Assembly: GCF_036195325.1 (NCBI RefSeq)
Contig: NZ_CP108101.1
Coordinates: forward strand, 1,612,001-1,676,000
Source of the DNA: Streptomyces sp. NBC_00234
GTDB taxonomy: Bacteria; Actinomycetota; Actinomycetes; Streptomycetales; Streptomycetaceae
Direction of reading: 5' to 3'
Length of the DNA stretch: 64,000 nt
Numbering within the stretch: position 1 is the first letter of the stretch; every line of letters starts with the position of its first letter. Under the pieces are notes generated by a model. It saw only the letters and a program-made list of their open reading frames with translations, made no database searches and had not been told where the DNA came from. The translations under genes were made by a program, and so were the position numbers. Shown one piece after another: positions 36,138 to 44,933 of the stretch.

Positions 36138-37709
36138 TCAGAAACCGAAGACCGGCCCGGTCGGCGAGGCCAGTGGCGTTCCGGCGGGCGGTACGGCGAG
36201 CGCGTCCAGAGTCACCGGGCGGCCCGGCGGCACCCCGAGCACGGCGGCGAGCCGGTCGGCGCCCTCCGGCATCACCGGCCGCGCCCAGGCGCTGAGCGCC
36301 GCCGCCACACTCAACTGGGCCGCGAGCACACCGAGGTACGCGTCGCCGCGCCCCGGCCGTGAACGCTCGTAGGCCGCCTCCTCACCGAAGCCGGCGACCG
36401 ACCTGACGACCTCGTCGAGCACGGCGACCGCCCGGCGCGGGTCGAAGGCATCGGGGCCGTACGCCTGTCGCAGGTCGCCGACCGCCCCGGTCAGCCTGCG
36501 CAGCTGGACGTCCCAGCCGGCCCCGTCCGGCTGCGCGGCGGGCACCAGGCCGCCGTTCTCGGCCCGCACGGCGCCGAACAGGCCGTTCAGCCAGGTGTTC
36601 CAGGTGTCGTCGAGGACCTGGCGGCTGCGTGTCAGGCGGTCGCGGCGGAACCCGGAGCGACGCTCGGCGGCGCGGGTCTCCAGGACGTGACGGCGCAGGG
36701 TGTCGGAGCCGAACTCGTTGAGCAGGTCCAGCGCCCACAGGCCCGTCCCGTCCTCCTCCGTCAGGCGGTAGGTCTCGCCGACGACGTGGACGTGCGCGGG
36801 CTTCACGCCCTGTTCCAGCAGGAGCGCCGGAAGCAGCACGGCCTCGTGGAACGCGTGCCCCGCACCGCTGAACCGGACCGCGCGGCCGGGCAGTTCGTCG
36901 GCCACCGTGCCGTGGCCGGACAGCTGCAGCGCCACGGCCTCGAAGCCGGCGTCCACGACGTGGTCGTCGAAGCCCTCCACCCGCACCGGTACGCCCCAGC
37001 GGCCGGGCTGGGACACGGCCACGTCCGGCAGCCCGTCCTCGGCCAGGCTCTCGCACAGCGCGGCGATCCTGGGCGGCATTCCGGCGGTCGCCCAGTAGGA
37101 GACGAGGTCGTCGCGGAAGGGCTCCAGCGGCAGGTACAGACGGCGCAGCCTGCGCGGGTGCGCCGCCGTCCCGCACAGGACGCACCGGGGTACGGCCAGG
37201 TCGCCCCCGTCGTTGGGCCGCCCGCAGGTGCGGCAGGTGCCCGCGGACGCGGGGGCGGCACAGTGCGGACACCCGCCGGTGACATGGGCGCCGTGGAGCC
37301 AGCGCCCACAGGGCTCGCAGTACGGCAGGGGGCGTACGCGTGGGACGACGATGCCCTCGGCGTGCAGCCTGGACACGACGTCCTGGACCCAGCGGCGGTA
37401 TCCGGCCGAGCGCCGGGGCCGGGCGATCTGGTCGAACTCGACCCCGGCCCGGCGCAGATCGGCCTCGATCGCCGCGCGGTTGCCCTCGGCCACCGCCGCG
37501 GGCGGCCTTCCGGTGCGCAGGGCCCGCAGTTCGACCGAGGCCGCATGGTCGGCGGTTCCGGTGGTGAACAGCACGCTCTCGCCGTCGGCGCGCAGGAAGC
37601 GGGTGAGGGCGTCGGCGGCGACGTAGGGGCCGGCCAGATGTCCGAGGTGGAGCTCGCCGTGCGTGGCGATCGGTGTCGTGGTGATCCACAGGGACGCTGT
37701 GGTTCGCAT
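36138..37709 (-). CDS. Methionyl-tRNA-synthetase-like protein lacking KMSKS
   Basis: 523 aa from ATG 37709; start uncertain because no strong ribosome site is seen, and 37781 is possible. The class I core is preserved: HLGH at 21-24 (HIGH motif), GTADH in place of GTDEH, and a MetRS zinc-knuckle insert with four CxxC pairs (Cys131/134, 147/150, 159/162, 176/179). But the segment that should read KMSKSRGN is collapsed to RLTEEDGTGLWALDLL (315-330). The WFDA block is also altered (DAGFEAV). The anticodon-binding helical domain follows. It therefore looks like a paralogue that cannot do normal tRNA charging, perhaps modifying a small metabolite or peptide. Next gene upstream in direction encodes a small secreted protein. 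Confidence 0.8.
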   Translation of the reverse strand: MRTTASLWITTTPIATHGELHLGHLAGPYVAADALTRFLRADGESVLFTTGTADHAASVELRALRTGRPPAAVAEGNRAAIEADLRRAGVEFDQIARPRRSAGYRRWVQDVVSRLHAEGIVVPRVRPLPYCEPCGRWLHGAHVTGGCPHCAAPASAGTCRTCGRPNDGGDLAVPRCVLCGTAAHPRRLRRLYLPLEPFRDDLVSYWATAGMPPRIAALCESLAEDGLPDVAVSQPGRWGVPVRVEGFDDHVVDAGFEAVALQLSGHGTVADELPGRAVRFSGAGHAFHEAVLLPALLLEQGVKPAHVHVVGETYRLTEEDGTGLWALDLLNEFGSDTLRRHVLETRAAERRSGFRRDRLTRSRQVLDDTWNTWLNGLFGAVRAENGGLVPAAQPDGAGWDVQLRRLTGAVGDLRQAYGPDAFDPRRAVAVLDEVVRSVAGFGEEAAYERSRPGRGDAYLGVLAAQLSVAAALSAWARPVMPEGADRLAAVLGVPPGRPVTLDALAVPPAGTPLASPTGPVFGF

Positions 37710-37909
37710 GGGTGTCCGTTCTGCCGAGTCGTGTGAGGATGCGCGCGAACGCCCGGATACCGTCCGTGTGTTGGCGGTCATCCGTCCTCACCAGCGTGGC
37801 AGGGGAACGGTCGTGGGGACGTGTGCGGGAGCCTGCGGACTCACGCCGTGACGTGGATACGCCACGCGCGTCGGCGGGTGCCGCCGTCCGGGTATGCGGC
37901 CGAGCGGAC

Positions 37910-37943
37910 CGCTGCCGCCGCCGGATGTCCGGCGGCGGCAGCG
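37910..37943. terminator. 16-bp perfect hairpin in the 320-bp gap before the MetRS-like gene
   Basis: CGCTGCCGCCGCCGGA (37910-37925) and TCCGGCGGCGGCAGCG (37928-37943) form a perfect stem with a two-base loop, which on the minus strand lies downstream of the small secreted protein gene (38030). It probably terminates that transcript. The rest of 37710-38029 shows no convincing gene, only GC-rich sequence that must hold the promoter of the MetRS-like gene. Confidence 0.6.
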
Positions 37944-38029
37944 GCGTTGAGCTTCGGGGGCGTCCGGCCCGTCGTGGCTCGGGACCTACGTGGGGCGCGG
38001 GCGGTGTCCCGACGGGCGCGAGGCGACCG

Positions 38030-38362
38030 TCAGACGCGGACGAGTGCGTCGTACCGCATCCAGCCCACGCCGTCGGCCGCCGCCGCGGTACTGACGCGCG
38101 CGTAGGTCACGTTGTAGGAGTTGTCGACCCAACTGGCGTATTCGCAGCCGGGGCCGGGTGCGCCGACGATGTCACCGGCCTGCTTGGTCTTCACGATCAC
38201 GCTGTAGGGGTTCGGTTCCTCGTACACGCCTGCCGTCGGCCACAGGACCTTGTAGTCGCAGCTGGACTGCGTCGCCGCGACGGCGCCCTGCGCGGTCACG
38301 AGCACACCGGCGGCGGAGAGTGCGGTGGCAACAGCCGCGAGGGTGAGAAGTCTTGAGCGCAT
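38030..38362 (-). CDS. Small secreted SH3-like protein
   Basis: 110 aa. Signal peptide at 1-29 (MRSRLLTLAAVATALSAAGV, cleavage after AVA). The mature 80 residues contain an SH3b-like pattern (VLWPTAGVYEEPNPYSVIVKTKQAGDIVGAP, GWMRYDALVRV) and two cysteines that can form one disulfide. Such proteins are common in Streptomyces as secreted orphans. The function is not known. It is followed on the minus strand by the strong hairpin and the MetRS-like gene. Confidence 0.8.
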   Translation of the reverse strand: MRSRLLTLAAVATALSAAGVLVTAQGAVAATQSSCDYKVLWPTAGVYEEPNPYSVIVKTKQAGDIVGAPGPGCEYASWVDNSYNVTYARVSTAAAADGVGWMRYDALVRV

Positions 38363-38532
38363 GGGTGCGCGTCCTCCCTGGTTGATGGTGAGTCAGGGCG
38401 CACAGACTGACAGGCCGCTCGGCACTGCCGCCCACCGGCCTCCCCTGCCACCGGTCCGGCGAGGTGAACCCGCAGGAGCAGGAGAGGGCCACCCGTCACC
38501 GGAAGCGCCGGCCGACCTGAACCCGGCAGGCC

Positions 38533-38679
38533 CTAGTAGCCGCCGGAGGACTCGTGGTCGGCCAGGGCGAGCTCTCTGAGGAACGCCCGCAGGCGCAGCA
38601 GCAGCCGCGCGCCGAGGCGGACGGCCCGCGCGTGGTGCGGTCCGTACGCCGCGTTCCAGAGAGCGGGAACGTGGGTCAT
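38533..38679 (-). CDS. Small hypothetical protein (48 aa)
   Basis: ATG at 38677-38679 to TAG at 38533-38535, below the usual length cut-off. The translation begins MTHVPALWNAAYGPHHARAV and continues through an Arg/Leu amphipathic helix (LLLRLRAFLRELALADHES). Codon use fits the genome and a TGGA-containing site lies upstream. No family recognised. The gap of 154 bp to the small secreted gene shows no other candidate. Could be a chance frame. Confidence 0.4.
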   Translation of the reverse strand: MTHVPALWNAAYGPHHARAVRLGARLLLRLRAFLRELALADHESSGGY

Positions 38680-38765
38680 ATATCCAGCTTCGACCCTTTC
38701 GCGGAAATCGTCACCCGCGAGGGTCGCGCCGCCCCCGCCGTACGGCGCGACTCCGGGCGGACGCC

Positions 38766-39359
38766 CTAGGGACGCAGGGCGCGCAGCAGCAGGTCGGCCA
38801 GGTGGTCGGCGACCTCCTGCTGGCTGAGGGGGCCGTCGGGGCGGTACCAGGTGGACAGGTGGTGGACCGAGCCGAAGTGGTAGTCGACCACGAGGTCCGC
38901 GGGGGTCGCCGTGGAGAACACCCCGGCCTTCTGGCCCTCTTCGATCAGCGCCCGGAAACGCTCGTGGTAGCGGCGTCGCTCCACGCGCACCTGCTTGTTC
39001 TTCTCGGGGCTCAGATGGTGCATCGAGCGGAAGAAGATCGAGGCGTCGTCGAGGTTCTCGATGGTCGTGACGACCACGTCGGCCGCCGCGTCGCGCAGTC
39101 TCCGCTCGATCGGCGCGTCCGCGTTCGCGTAGGCGTCGAGCCGCTCCTGCTGGAGCCGCAGCACTCTGGCGTACACCTCGTGGAGGAGGTCTTCCTTGGA
39201 GCCGAAGTAGTGGTAGAGGGCGCCCTTGGTGACCCCCGCCGCCTCGACGATCTCCTGGACCGAGGTGCGGTCGTAACCGCGCTCGGCGAAGAGCCGGGTG
39301 GCGGCGGCCAGCAGCCTCTGAGGGACGGGAGTGCCGTTCCCGTCCGTCGCCTTGGCCAT
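38766..39359 (-). CDS. TetR-family regulator next to acyl-CoA synthetase genes
   Basis: 197 aa from ATG 39359. HTH at about 17-60 (RLLAAATRLFAERGYDRTSVQEIVEAAGVTKGALYHYFGSKEDLL in order). The ligand domain has AADVVVTTIENLDDASIFFRSMHHLS and a C-terminal LLLRALRP. It lies 37 bp downstream of the acyl-CoA synthetase gene in the same orientation and may be the last gene of that operon, a layout often seen for acyl-CoA-responsive repressors. It is the obvious candidate to bind the CATACCGACTGGT sites at 30813 and 41865. Confidence 0.86.
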   Translation of the reverse strand: MAKATDGNGTPVPQRLLAAATRLFAERGYDRTSVQEIVEAAGVTKGALYHYFGSKEDLLHEVYARVLRLQQERLDAYANADAPIERRLRDAAADVVVTTIENLDDASIFFRSMHHLSPEKNKQVRVERRRYHERFRALIEEGQKAGVFSTATPADLVVDYHFGSVHHLSTWYRPDGPLSQQEVADHLADLLLRALRP

Positions 39360-39396
39360 TGCCGCCACCTGCCTTTCGTACGATGCGTGAACTGTC

Positions 39397-41064
39397 CTAA
39401 CGGGGGGAACGCAGTTCCCGCCTGAGGATCTTCCCACTTGCCGTCTTCGGGAGCTCCGTCAGGATCTCCACCTCGCGCGGGTACTTGTACGCGGCGAGCC
39501 GCTCCTTGCAGTACGCGCCCAGGTCGCCGGGCTCGACCTCGGCGCCGGGCCGCAGGCTGACATAGGCCCGGACGGTCTCGCCGCGGTACGGATCGGGGAC
39601 GCCCACGACCGCCGCCTCGCGGACCGCCGGATGGGTGTAGAGCACGTCCTCGACCTCGCGCGGCCACACCTTGAAGCCCGAGGCGTTGATCATGTCCTTC
39701 TTGCGGTCGACGACGTAGAGCCAGCCCTGGGCGTCCATGAAGCCGATGTCGCCGGTGCGCAGCTCGCCGTCAGGGAACGCCGCCGCGGTGGCCTCGGGGA
39801 GGTTCCAGTAGCCCCGGACGACCTGGGGCCCGCGCACGGCGATCTCGCCCTGCTCCCCGAAGGGCACCTCCTGGCCGTTCTCGTCGATGATCCGGACGAC
39901 CGTGTCCGGGCCGGGAACGCCGACCGAGAGCGTCCCGGAGACCGGGTCGACGGGGGCTTCCCGCTCCGGCGGCACGGAGGCGCAGGGGGCCGTGCACTCG
40001 GTGAGTCCGTAGCCGTTGCGGATGTACGGGCCGAAGCCCGCCCGGAACTTCTCCACCAGCGCGGGCGGCAGCGGTGCGCCGCCGGAGGAGATCACCTGGA
40101 AGGAGGCGAAGTGCCCGGGCGTGACGCCGGGGTGGGCGGCGAGCGCCATGAAGGCCGTGGACGGGCCGACGGTGTAGGCGGGGCGGTGCTCGGCGAACGC
40201 TTCGAGGACGACGCTGGTCTCGAAGCGGTAGGCGAGGACCAGGGTGCCCGCGTTGGCGATGCAGGCGGCGAGCTGGCACACCATGCCCGTGATGTGGAAG
40301 AGCGGGGCGAGCGCGAAGTAGGCGGAGCCCTCGGCGACGGGGTGGCCGGTGCGCTGCCGCTCGGCGTTGACCATGATGTTGCCGTGGGAGTTCATGGCTC
40401 CCTTGGGGGTGCCACTGGTCCCCGAGGTGTAGCTGATCAGGGCCACGTCCTCGGCCCCGAGCTCCCGCCCGGCCGGGGCGGCGAGACCCTGCCGGGCGAC
40501 GGTCACGAGGTCGTCGGCCAGGTCGTCGGCGCCCGGCGCGGGGAGGCGCTCGAACCCCAGGACGCGCGGGTCGTTCTTCGTCTGGAGGTCCAGCTCGCAG
40601 GCGGTGAGGGCGATCCGTACGCCCGGGGCCGCCTCCGCGGTGGCCCGCAGATAGGAGTCCCAGGCCCGGTCCGAGCAGATCAGCGCGGTCACCCCGGCGT
40701 CCTTCAGTACGTGGCCGACCTCGCCGGACTTGTACATCGGGTTGAGGGGCACGACGGTGGCGCCGGCCTTCCAGGCGCCGAGCAGCGCGATGACGAACTG
40801 CGGCGAGTTCTGGAGCATGATCGCGACGCGGTCGCCGCGCACCAGCCCCCGGGCCGCGAGGTGCCCGGCCACGGAGTCCGAGAGCGCGTCCGTCTCGCGG
40901 TAGTCGACACGTCCGTCGAAGTAGGCGAGCGCCGTGTGGCCGGGGGCCCGGGCGACGGCGGCGCGGAAGGCGTGCACCAGCGTCTCGGCCGGGGCGACGG
41001 GGGCGAGCTGGGCCTCGCTGAGCAGGGCCAGCCAGGGCTTGGCCGCGTAGATCGACTCGGTCAT
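39397..41064 (-). CDS. Acyl-CoA synthetase (AMP-forming)
   Basis: 555 aa. ANL-superfamily motifs: P-loop SYTSGTSGTPKGAMNSHGN (about 177-195), GYGLTECTAP, the TGDIGFMDAQGWLYVVDRKK hinge block and the C-terminal catalytic Lys in LPKTASGKILRREL. It activates a carboxylic acid, probably a medium or long-chain fatty acid, as the acyl-adenylate and then CoA thioester. Start overlaps the SDR stop by 4 nt; downstream is a TetR gene. No signal, cytosolic. Confidence 0.9.
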   Translation of the reverse strand: MTESIYAAKPWLALLSEAQLAPVAPAETLVHAFRAAVARAPGHTALAYFDGRVDYRETDALSDSVAGHLAARGLVRGDRVAIMLQNSPQFVIALLGAWKAGATVVPLNPMYKSGEVGHVLKDAGVTALICSDRAWDSYLRATAEAAPGVRIALTACELDLQTKNDPRVLGFERLPAPGADDLADDLVTVARQGLAAPAGRELGAEDVALISYTSGTSGTPKGAMNSHGNIMVNAERQRTGHPVAEGSAYFALAPLFHITGMVCQLAACIANAGTLVLAYRFETSVVLEAFAEHRPAYTVGPSTAFMALAAHPGVTPGHFASFQVISSGGAPLPPALVEKFRAGFGPYIRNGYGLTECTAPCASVPPEREAPVDPVSGTLSVGVPGPDTVVRIIDENGQEVPFGEQGEIAVRGPQVVRGYWNLPEATAAAFPDGELRTGDIGFMDAQGWLYVVDRKKDMINASGFKVWPREVEDVLYTHPAVREAAVVGVPDPYRGETVRAYVSLRPGAEVEPGDLGAYCKERLAAYKYPREVEILTELPKTASGKILRRELRSPR

Positions 41065-41825
41065 GCGCCGGTCTCCTCCCACTTCCGCTGGAGGTGGTTC
41101 ATATTGCCCAGCCAGTGGTCGGGGTCCTTCGCACGGGCCCGGTAGTAGCCGGCGACCTCGGGGTGCGGCAGGACGAGGAAGCGGTCCTCCTCGATGGCGT
41201 CGAAGAGCGCGTCCGCGACGGCCTCCGGCTCGATCGCGCTGGGGGTGAGCACGAGCTCGCCCGCCGAGCCCGCAGCGGTCAGCATGTCCGTACGGACGCC
41301 CTGCGGGCAGATCGCGTGGACCTTGACCCCGCGGTGGCGGTAGGTCAGCGAGAGCCACTCCGCGAAGGCGACCGCGCCGTGCTTGGTCACGCTGTAGGGC
41401 GCCGCGCCGATCATCGTCAGCAGTCCCGCGGCGGACGCGGTGGACACGAAGCGGCCGCTGCCGCGCTCCAGCCAGTCCGGGAGCAGTGCCTTCGCCGCGC
41501 GTACGTGGGCCATCACGTTGACGTCCCAGGCCGCGGCCCAGACCTCCTCGTCCGCGAAGGCGTCACCGGGCGAGGCCAGGCCGGCGTTGGCGCAGTACAC
41601 GTCCACCGTCCCGTCGAGCGCGTCGCGGGCGGCGTCGACGATCTGCGAGGCGTCGCCCGCGACCGCGGTGCCGCCGATCTCCTCGGCGAGCGCCTTGATC
41701 CGGCCGACGTCGAGGTCGTTGACGACGACCCGCGCGCCCTCCGCGGCGAACCTGCGGGCCAGGGCGGCCCCGATACCGCCTCCGGCTCCTGTGACCACCA
41801 CGCCCGCGCCCTGCACCGAACTCAT
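41061..41825 (-). CDS. SDR-family oxidoreductase
   Basis: 254 aa. TGAGGGIG cofactor loop near residue 13-20, NAGLASPG, catalytic STASAAGLL and YSVTKHGAVAF, then a C-terminal extension ending RKWEETGA. First gene of the SDR/acyl-CoA synthetase/TetR unit; its promoter has a 13-bp match to the site upstream of the APH/acyl-CoA dehydrogenase operon. Likely acts on a hydroxyacyl or aldehyde intermediate of acyl degradation; exact reaction is not defined. Confidence 0.88.
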   Translation of the reverse strand: MSSVQGAGVVVTGAGGGIGAALARRFAAEGARVVVNDLDVGRIKALAEEIGGTAVAGDASQIVDAARDALDGTVDVYCANAGLASPGDAFADEEVWAAAWDVNVMAHVRAAKALLPDWLERGSGRFVSTASAAGLLTMIGAAPYSVTKHGAVAFAEWLSLTYRHRGVKVHAICPQGVRTDMLTAAGSAGELVLTPSAIEPEAVADALFDAIEEDRFLVLPHPEVAGYYRARAKDPDHWLGNMNHLQRKWEETGA

Positions 41826-41863
41826 CGGATCCCGCCTCTCTCAGCCGACTGCAACGGCAGACT

Positions 41864-41877
41864 AACCAGTCGGTATG
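41864..41877. promoter_or_regulatory. Candidate TetR operator (AACCAGTCGGTATG)
   Basis: On the coding strand of the SDR operon this reads CATACCGACTGGTT, 13 bases identical to the site at 30813-30825 and 40 bp from the SDR start. Confidence 0.55.
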
Positions 41878-41999
41878 TGATCCGGGAAGGGGTGGGTGGC
41901 AGGACGGGGAATCTACGCGGGTCCGGGTCGTTCCGTGGGGCCCGTGCCCGCGCTAGCGTGCGTGACCATGACAGTCGGCGCGATCATGGAGGTTGACGA

Positions 42000-43265
42000 A
42001 TGAGCCTGTCCAGACGTGGATTGCTGACGGCCGGCGGTGCCGTGGGAGCCCTCGCGGTCACAGCGGCCGGGACCGGAAGCGCGGCTGCCCTCACGGGACA
42101 GGGCTCCGGGCGCGGTGGCGTCCGTACCGGTTTCGACCGGCTGGCCGCCGACGGCTACCGGCTGCTGAAGGGGCAGAAGGTCGGCATCGTCACCAATCCG
42201 ACCGGGATCACCTCGGACGTGCGCCACATCGTCGATGTGATGCACCCCGACGAGCGGGTGAACCTGACGGCGGTCTTCGGCCCCGAGCACGGCTTCCGCG
42301 GCACCGCGCAGGCGGGCGGCTCCGAGGGCCGGTACGACGACCCGGCGACCGGACTCCCGGTCTACGACACGTATCTGAAGAGTGGTCAGGCGCTCGCCGA
42401 CATCTTCACCGCTTCGGGCGTGGACACGGTCGTCTTCGACATCCAGGACGCGGGCGCCCGCTTCTACACCTACATCTGGACGCTGTACGACTGCATGCAG
42501 GCGGCGGCGCTCGCGGGCAAGCGGTTCGTCGTGCTGGACCGGCCGAACCCGGTGACCGGCCGGGCGGCGCTCGGGCCCGTCCTGGAACCGGCGTTCGCGA
42601 CGTTCGTGGGCCGCAGGGAGATCGCCCAGGCGCACGGCATGACGGTCACCGAGCTGGCCCTGCTCTTCAACGCGGAGTTCCTGGCGGACCGGCCGGTGGA
42701 GCTGGACATCGTCACGATGTCGGGATGGCGGCGCTCGGACTTCTTCGACGAGACCGGGCTGCCGTGGGTGCCGCCGAGCCCCAACATGCCGACGCCCGAG
42801 ACGGCGCTCGTCTATTCGGGGACCTGCCTCTTCGAGGGCACCAACCTCTCCGAGGGCCGCGGCACGACCCGGCCGTTCGAACTGCTCGGCGCCGAAGGGG
42901 TGGACCGCACCTGGGCGGCTGCCGCCAACGCCCTGGACCTGCCCGGGGTGGCGTTCCGCGAGGCGTACTTCGCGCCGACGTTCTCCAAGTTCCAGGGGAA
43001 GACGGTCGGCGGCGTCCAGGTGCACGTCCAGGACCGGACGGTCTTCGACCCGGTCCGGACGGGCATCGCGCTGCTCGTGACGGCGAAGCAGTCCTGGAGT
43101 GGTTTCGCGTGGCGCGCGGACAACTGGATCGACAAGCTGACGGGCAACACCCGGGTCCGCACGATGATCGACGCGGGCGCCGGTACGGACGAGGTCGTGG
43201 GTGCCTGGGCAGCGGACCTGGCGGCGTTCCGGGCGACCCGTAAGCAGTACCTTCAGTACCGCTGA
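42000..43265 (+). CDS. Exported exo-beta-N-acetylmuramidase NamZ-like (DUF1343, GH171)
   Basis: 421 aa. The N-terminus SLSRRGLLTAGGAVGALAV is a twin-arginine signal. The DUF1343 catalytic domain follows (about 40-250) with the family-signature FGPEHGFRG, whose glutamate (Glu96 here) is the expected catalytic residue; QDAGARFYTYIWTLYDCM and the second domain SGTCLFEGTNLSEGRGTTRPFE are also conserved. NamZ enzymes remove terminal MurNAc from peptidoglycan fragments. RBS GGAGG 7 nt before ATG. It could act in cell-wall recycling or against other bacteria. Confidence 0.9.
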   Translation: MSLSRRGLLTAGGAVGALAVTAAGTGSAAALTGQGSGRGGVRTGFDRLAADGYRLLKGQKVGIVTNPTGITSDVRHIVDVMHPDERVNLTAVFGPEHGFRGTAQAGGSEGRYDDPATGLPVYDTYLKSGQALADIFTASGVDTVVFDIQDAGARFYTYIWTLYDCMQAAALAGKRFVVLDRPNPVTGRAALGPVLEPAFATFVGRREIAQAHGMTVTELALLFNAEFLADRPVELDIVTMSGWRRSDFFDETGLPWVPPSPNMPTPETALVYSGTCLFEGTNLSEGRGTTRPFELLGAEGVDRTWAAAANALDLPGVAFREAYFAPTFSKFQGKTVGGVQVHVQDRTVFDPVRTGIALLVTAKQSWSGFAWRADNWIDKLTGNTRVRTMIDAGAGTDEVVGAWAADLAAFRATRKQYLQYR

Positions 43266-43272
43266 ACCGCGT

Positions 43273-43310
43273 CCGCGGTGCGGGCCCGCTCTGCCGGGCC
43301 CGCACCGCGG
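43273..43310. terminator. Perfect 15-bp hairpin after the NamZ gene
   Basis: CCGCGGTGCGGGCCC (43273-43287) and GGGCCCGCACCGCGG (43296-43310) begin 8 bp past the stop codon. GC-rich factor-independent-type stem without a T-run. Confidence 0.7.
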
Positions 43311-43447
43311 TCGCCGCCCCCGGACACGTACCGCCTCACCTCGGCCGTCTCAGGCTGTGGACGCGTCACTTTTGAATGGAGCCGAATCGGGCAGCCGTAC
43401 GTCCCATTACGTGACGCCGAAGTACGAGCGACGGAGGTGGCAGTGAC

Positions 43448-44059
43448 ATGGCCGGTTTCCGGAGTCTTGCGAGACAGGTCCGCGATCCGCGGGGCGATCT
43501 GGCACTGCGGAGGTATTCGCTCCGCAAATGCCTCGAACGATTCGCCCCTTACGGCCACCGGGCGACCTGGGACCACCTGTGCGCCCGGCACGGGATCGAG
43601 CCCGAGGACCGGGCTCCCGACCCGGCCCGCCTGGTGGGCGCGCTGAAGGAACTGGAAGAGGCGCGGGCCGTCTGGCTCGCGTACGAGTCGGGATTCGCCG
43701 AGCGGCGGCGGCGGGAGAAGCGCGACGGGCTGCGCCGCCCGGCCTCCTTCGACGACTGGCACCGGCGGACCTGGGGCGGCAACGGGATCGCGCGCTGCGA
43801 GGACCCGGACGTGCACCCCTCGGCTCCGCTCGCCGAGGTGCTGGGGCGGCTGATCTCGGCCCTGGGGTCGGCGCCGGGGACGGTGTGTCCGGTCTGCACG
43901 GAGCAGGGCATCGCCTGGCGGCAGGAACTGGAGCAGGAGCCGTGGTCGGGCCCGGTGTGCACCGGCTGCGGGATCGTGGTGCCGCAGCACGTGCTGACAC
44001 CGGGGACGCTGGCCAGAGCCCGGCGGATACGGCTGCCGGATCTGGCCTCGGCGGCCTGA
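43448..44059 (+). CDS. Hypothetical protein with C-terminal zinc ribbon
   Basis: 203 aa, basic N-terminus and no membrane segment. A zinc-ribbon-like CPVC (about 147-150) and CTGCG (172-176) pair is near the C-terminus. The middle has many Arg/Trp residues (FAERRRREKRDGLRRPASFDDWHRRTWGG). Homologues in Streptomyces are uncharacterised to my knowledge. DNA or RNA binding is only a guess. Confidence 0.75.
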   Translation: MAGFRSLARQVRDPRGDLALRRYSLRKCLERFAPYGHRATWDHLCARHGIEPEDRAPDPARLVGALKELEEARAVWLAYESGFAERRRREKRDGLRRPASFDDWHRRTWGGNGIARCEDPDVHPSAPLAEVLGRLISALGSAPGTVCPVCTEQGIAWRQELEQEPWSGPVCTGCGIVVPQHVLTPGTLARARRIRLPDLASAA

Positions 44060-44077
44060 TGCGTGCGGGGGCGGCAC

Positions 44078-44854
44078 TCAGCCGGTCGCGGAGGTGGTGT
44101 TCTCCCAGACCTCCAAGGCGGGCCAGCGGTCGTCGTAGGGCAGGTCCAGCAGGTCGATCCGGAAGAGCAGCCCGGGGTCCGCGTCCTGGGCGCGCAGCCG
44201 GGCGGGAGCCTGCTCGCACAACCACGCCTGCACCTCGGCGACCGGCTCGTCACGGCTGTAGTCGCACCACCAGCCGAGCGGCCACTCGTTGTTGACGAGG
44301 TCGTCGGCGTGCAGTTCCACCCATGCCGCCAGATGGGCGTCGGCGACGGAACCGAGGGGCTCCGCGGCCCACAGGGCGAGAAACGGCGTGACGGTACTGA
44401 GGGCGGACACGCAGGTACGGAGCACCTGATCGAAGTCGGTACCGGCGGGTGCGTCCTCGCCACGGCCCGGCGGCGGGGTACGCAGCGCCTGGACGAACCA
44501 CGCCTCGAAGAAGGCGAAGACGGCCTCGCGCTGCTCGGCGGGCCAGTCGCCCCAGGCGATACTGCCCATCGAGTTCAGCCCGCCGTACTCACCGTCGAAC
44601 TCCCCGCGCGCGATCAGCACGACGAGATCGGGCAGCAGCCTGCGTATCGACGCGTCCCGGTCGTCGAAGTGGCTGGGTACCTCCCTGCCGAACATGCTCA
44701 GCACCTCCGCGGGCACCGGCACGTCCGGCGTGCGCAGCAGTTCGATCTCCGAGGGCAGGTGGCACCGGCCGCAGCCGGTCTCCGTCGGGCTCGTCATTCC
44801 GGCGAACACCGTGCGTACGCGGGCGATGGACCGGTCAAGGGAGTGCGAGGTCAA
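44078..44854 (-). CDS. Hypothetical protein
   Basis: 258 aa, acidic, no signal or membrane segments. Cys pair at the N-terminus (GCGRCHLP) is a possible metal site, then a helical domain with Trp-rich stretches (IAWGDWPAEQREAVFAFFEAWFVQAL, EWPLGWWCDYSRDEPVAEVQAWLCEQ in parts). No family recognised. Its stop lies 18 bp from the end of the convergent zinc-ribbon gene. Confidence 0.7.
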   Translation of the reverse strand: MTSHSLDRSIARVRTVFAGMTSPTETGCGRCHLPSEIELLRTPDVPVPAEVLSMFGREVPSHFDDRDASIRRLLPDLVVLIARGEFDGEYGGLNSMGSIAWGDWPAEQREAVFAFFEAWFVQALRTPPPGRGEDAPAGTDFDQVLRTCVSALSTVTPFLALWAAEPLGSVADAHLAAWVELHADDLVNNEWPLGWWCDYSRDEPVAEVQAWLCEQAPARLRAQDADPGLLFRIDLLDLPYDDRWPALEVWENTTSATG

Positions 44855-44933
44855 GGGAGTTGTCCTGACGGGACTCCGGACGCGACTGCCGTCGGCCGAA
44901 GAGCGCGACGCTACCAGAGGACTGCGCGCCCCT

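Noticed and set aside
38554..38769. 71-aa plus-strand frame
   Set aside because: No ribosome site and Arg/Pro-rich; the minus-strand 48-aa frame is more plausible.
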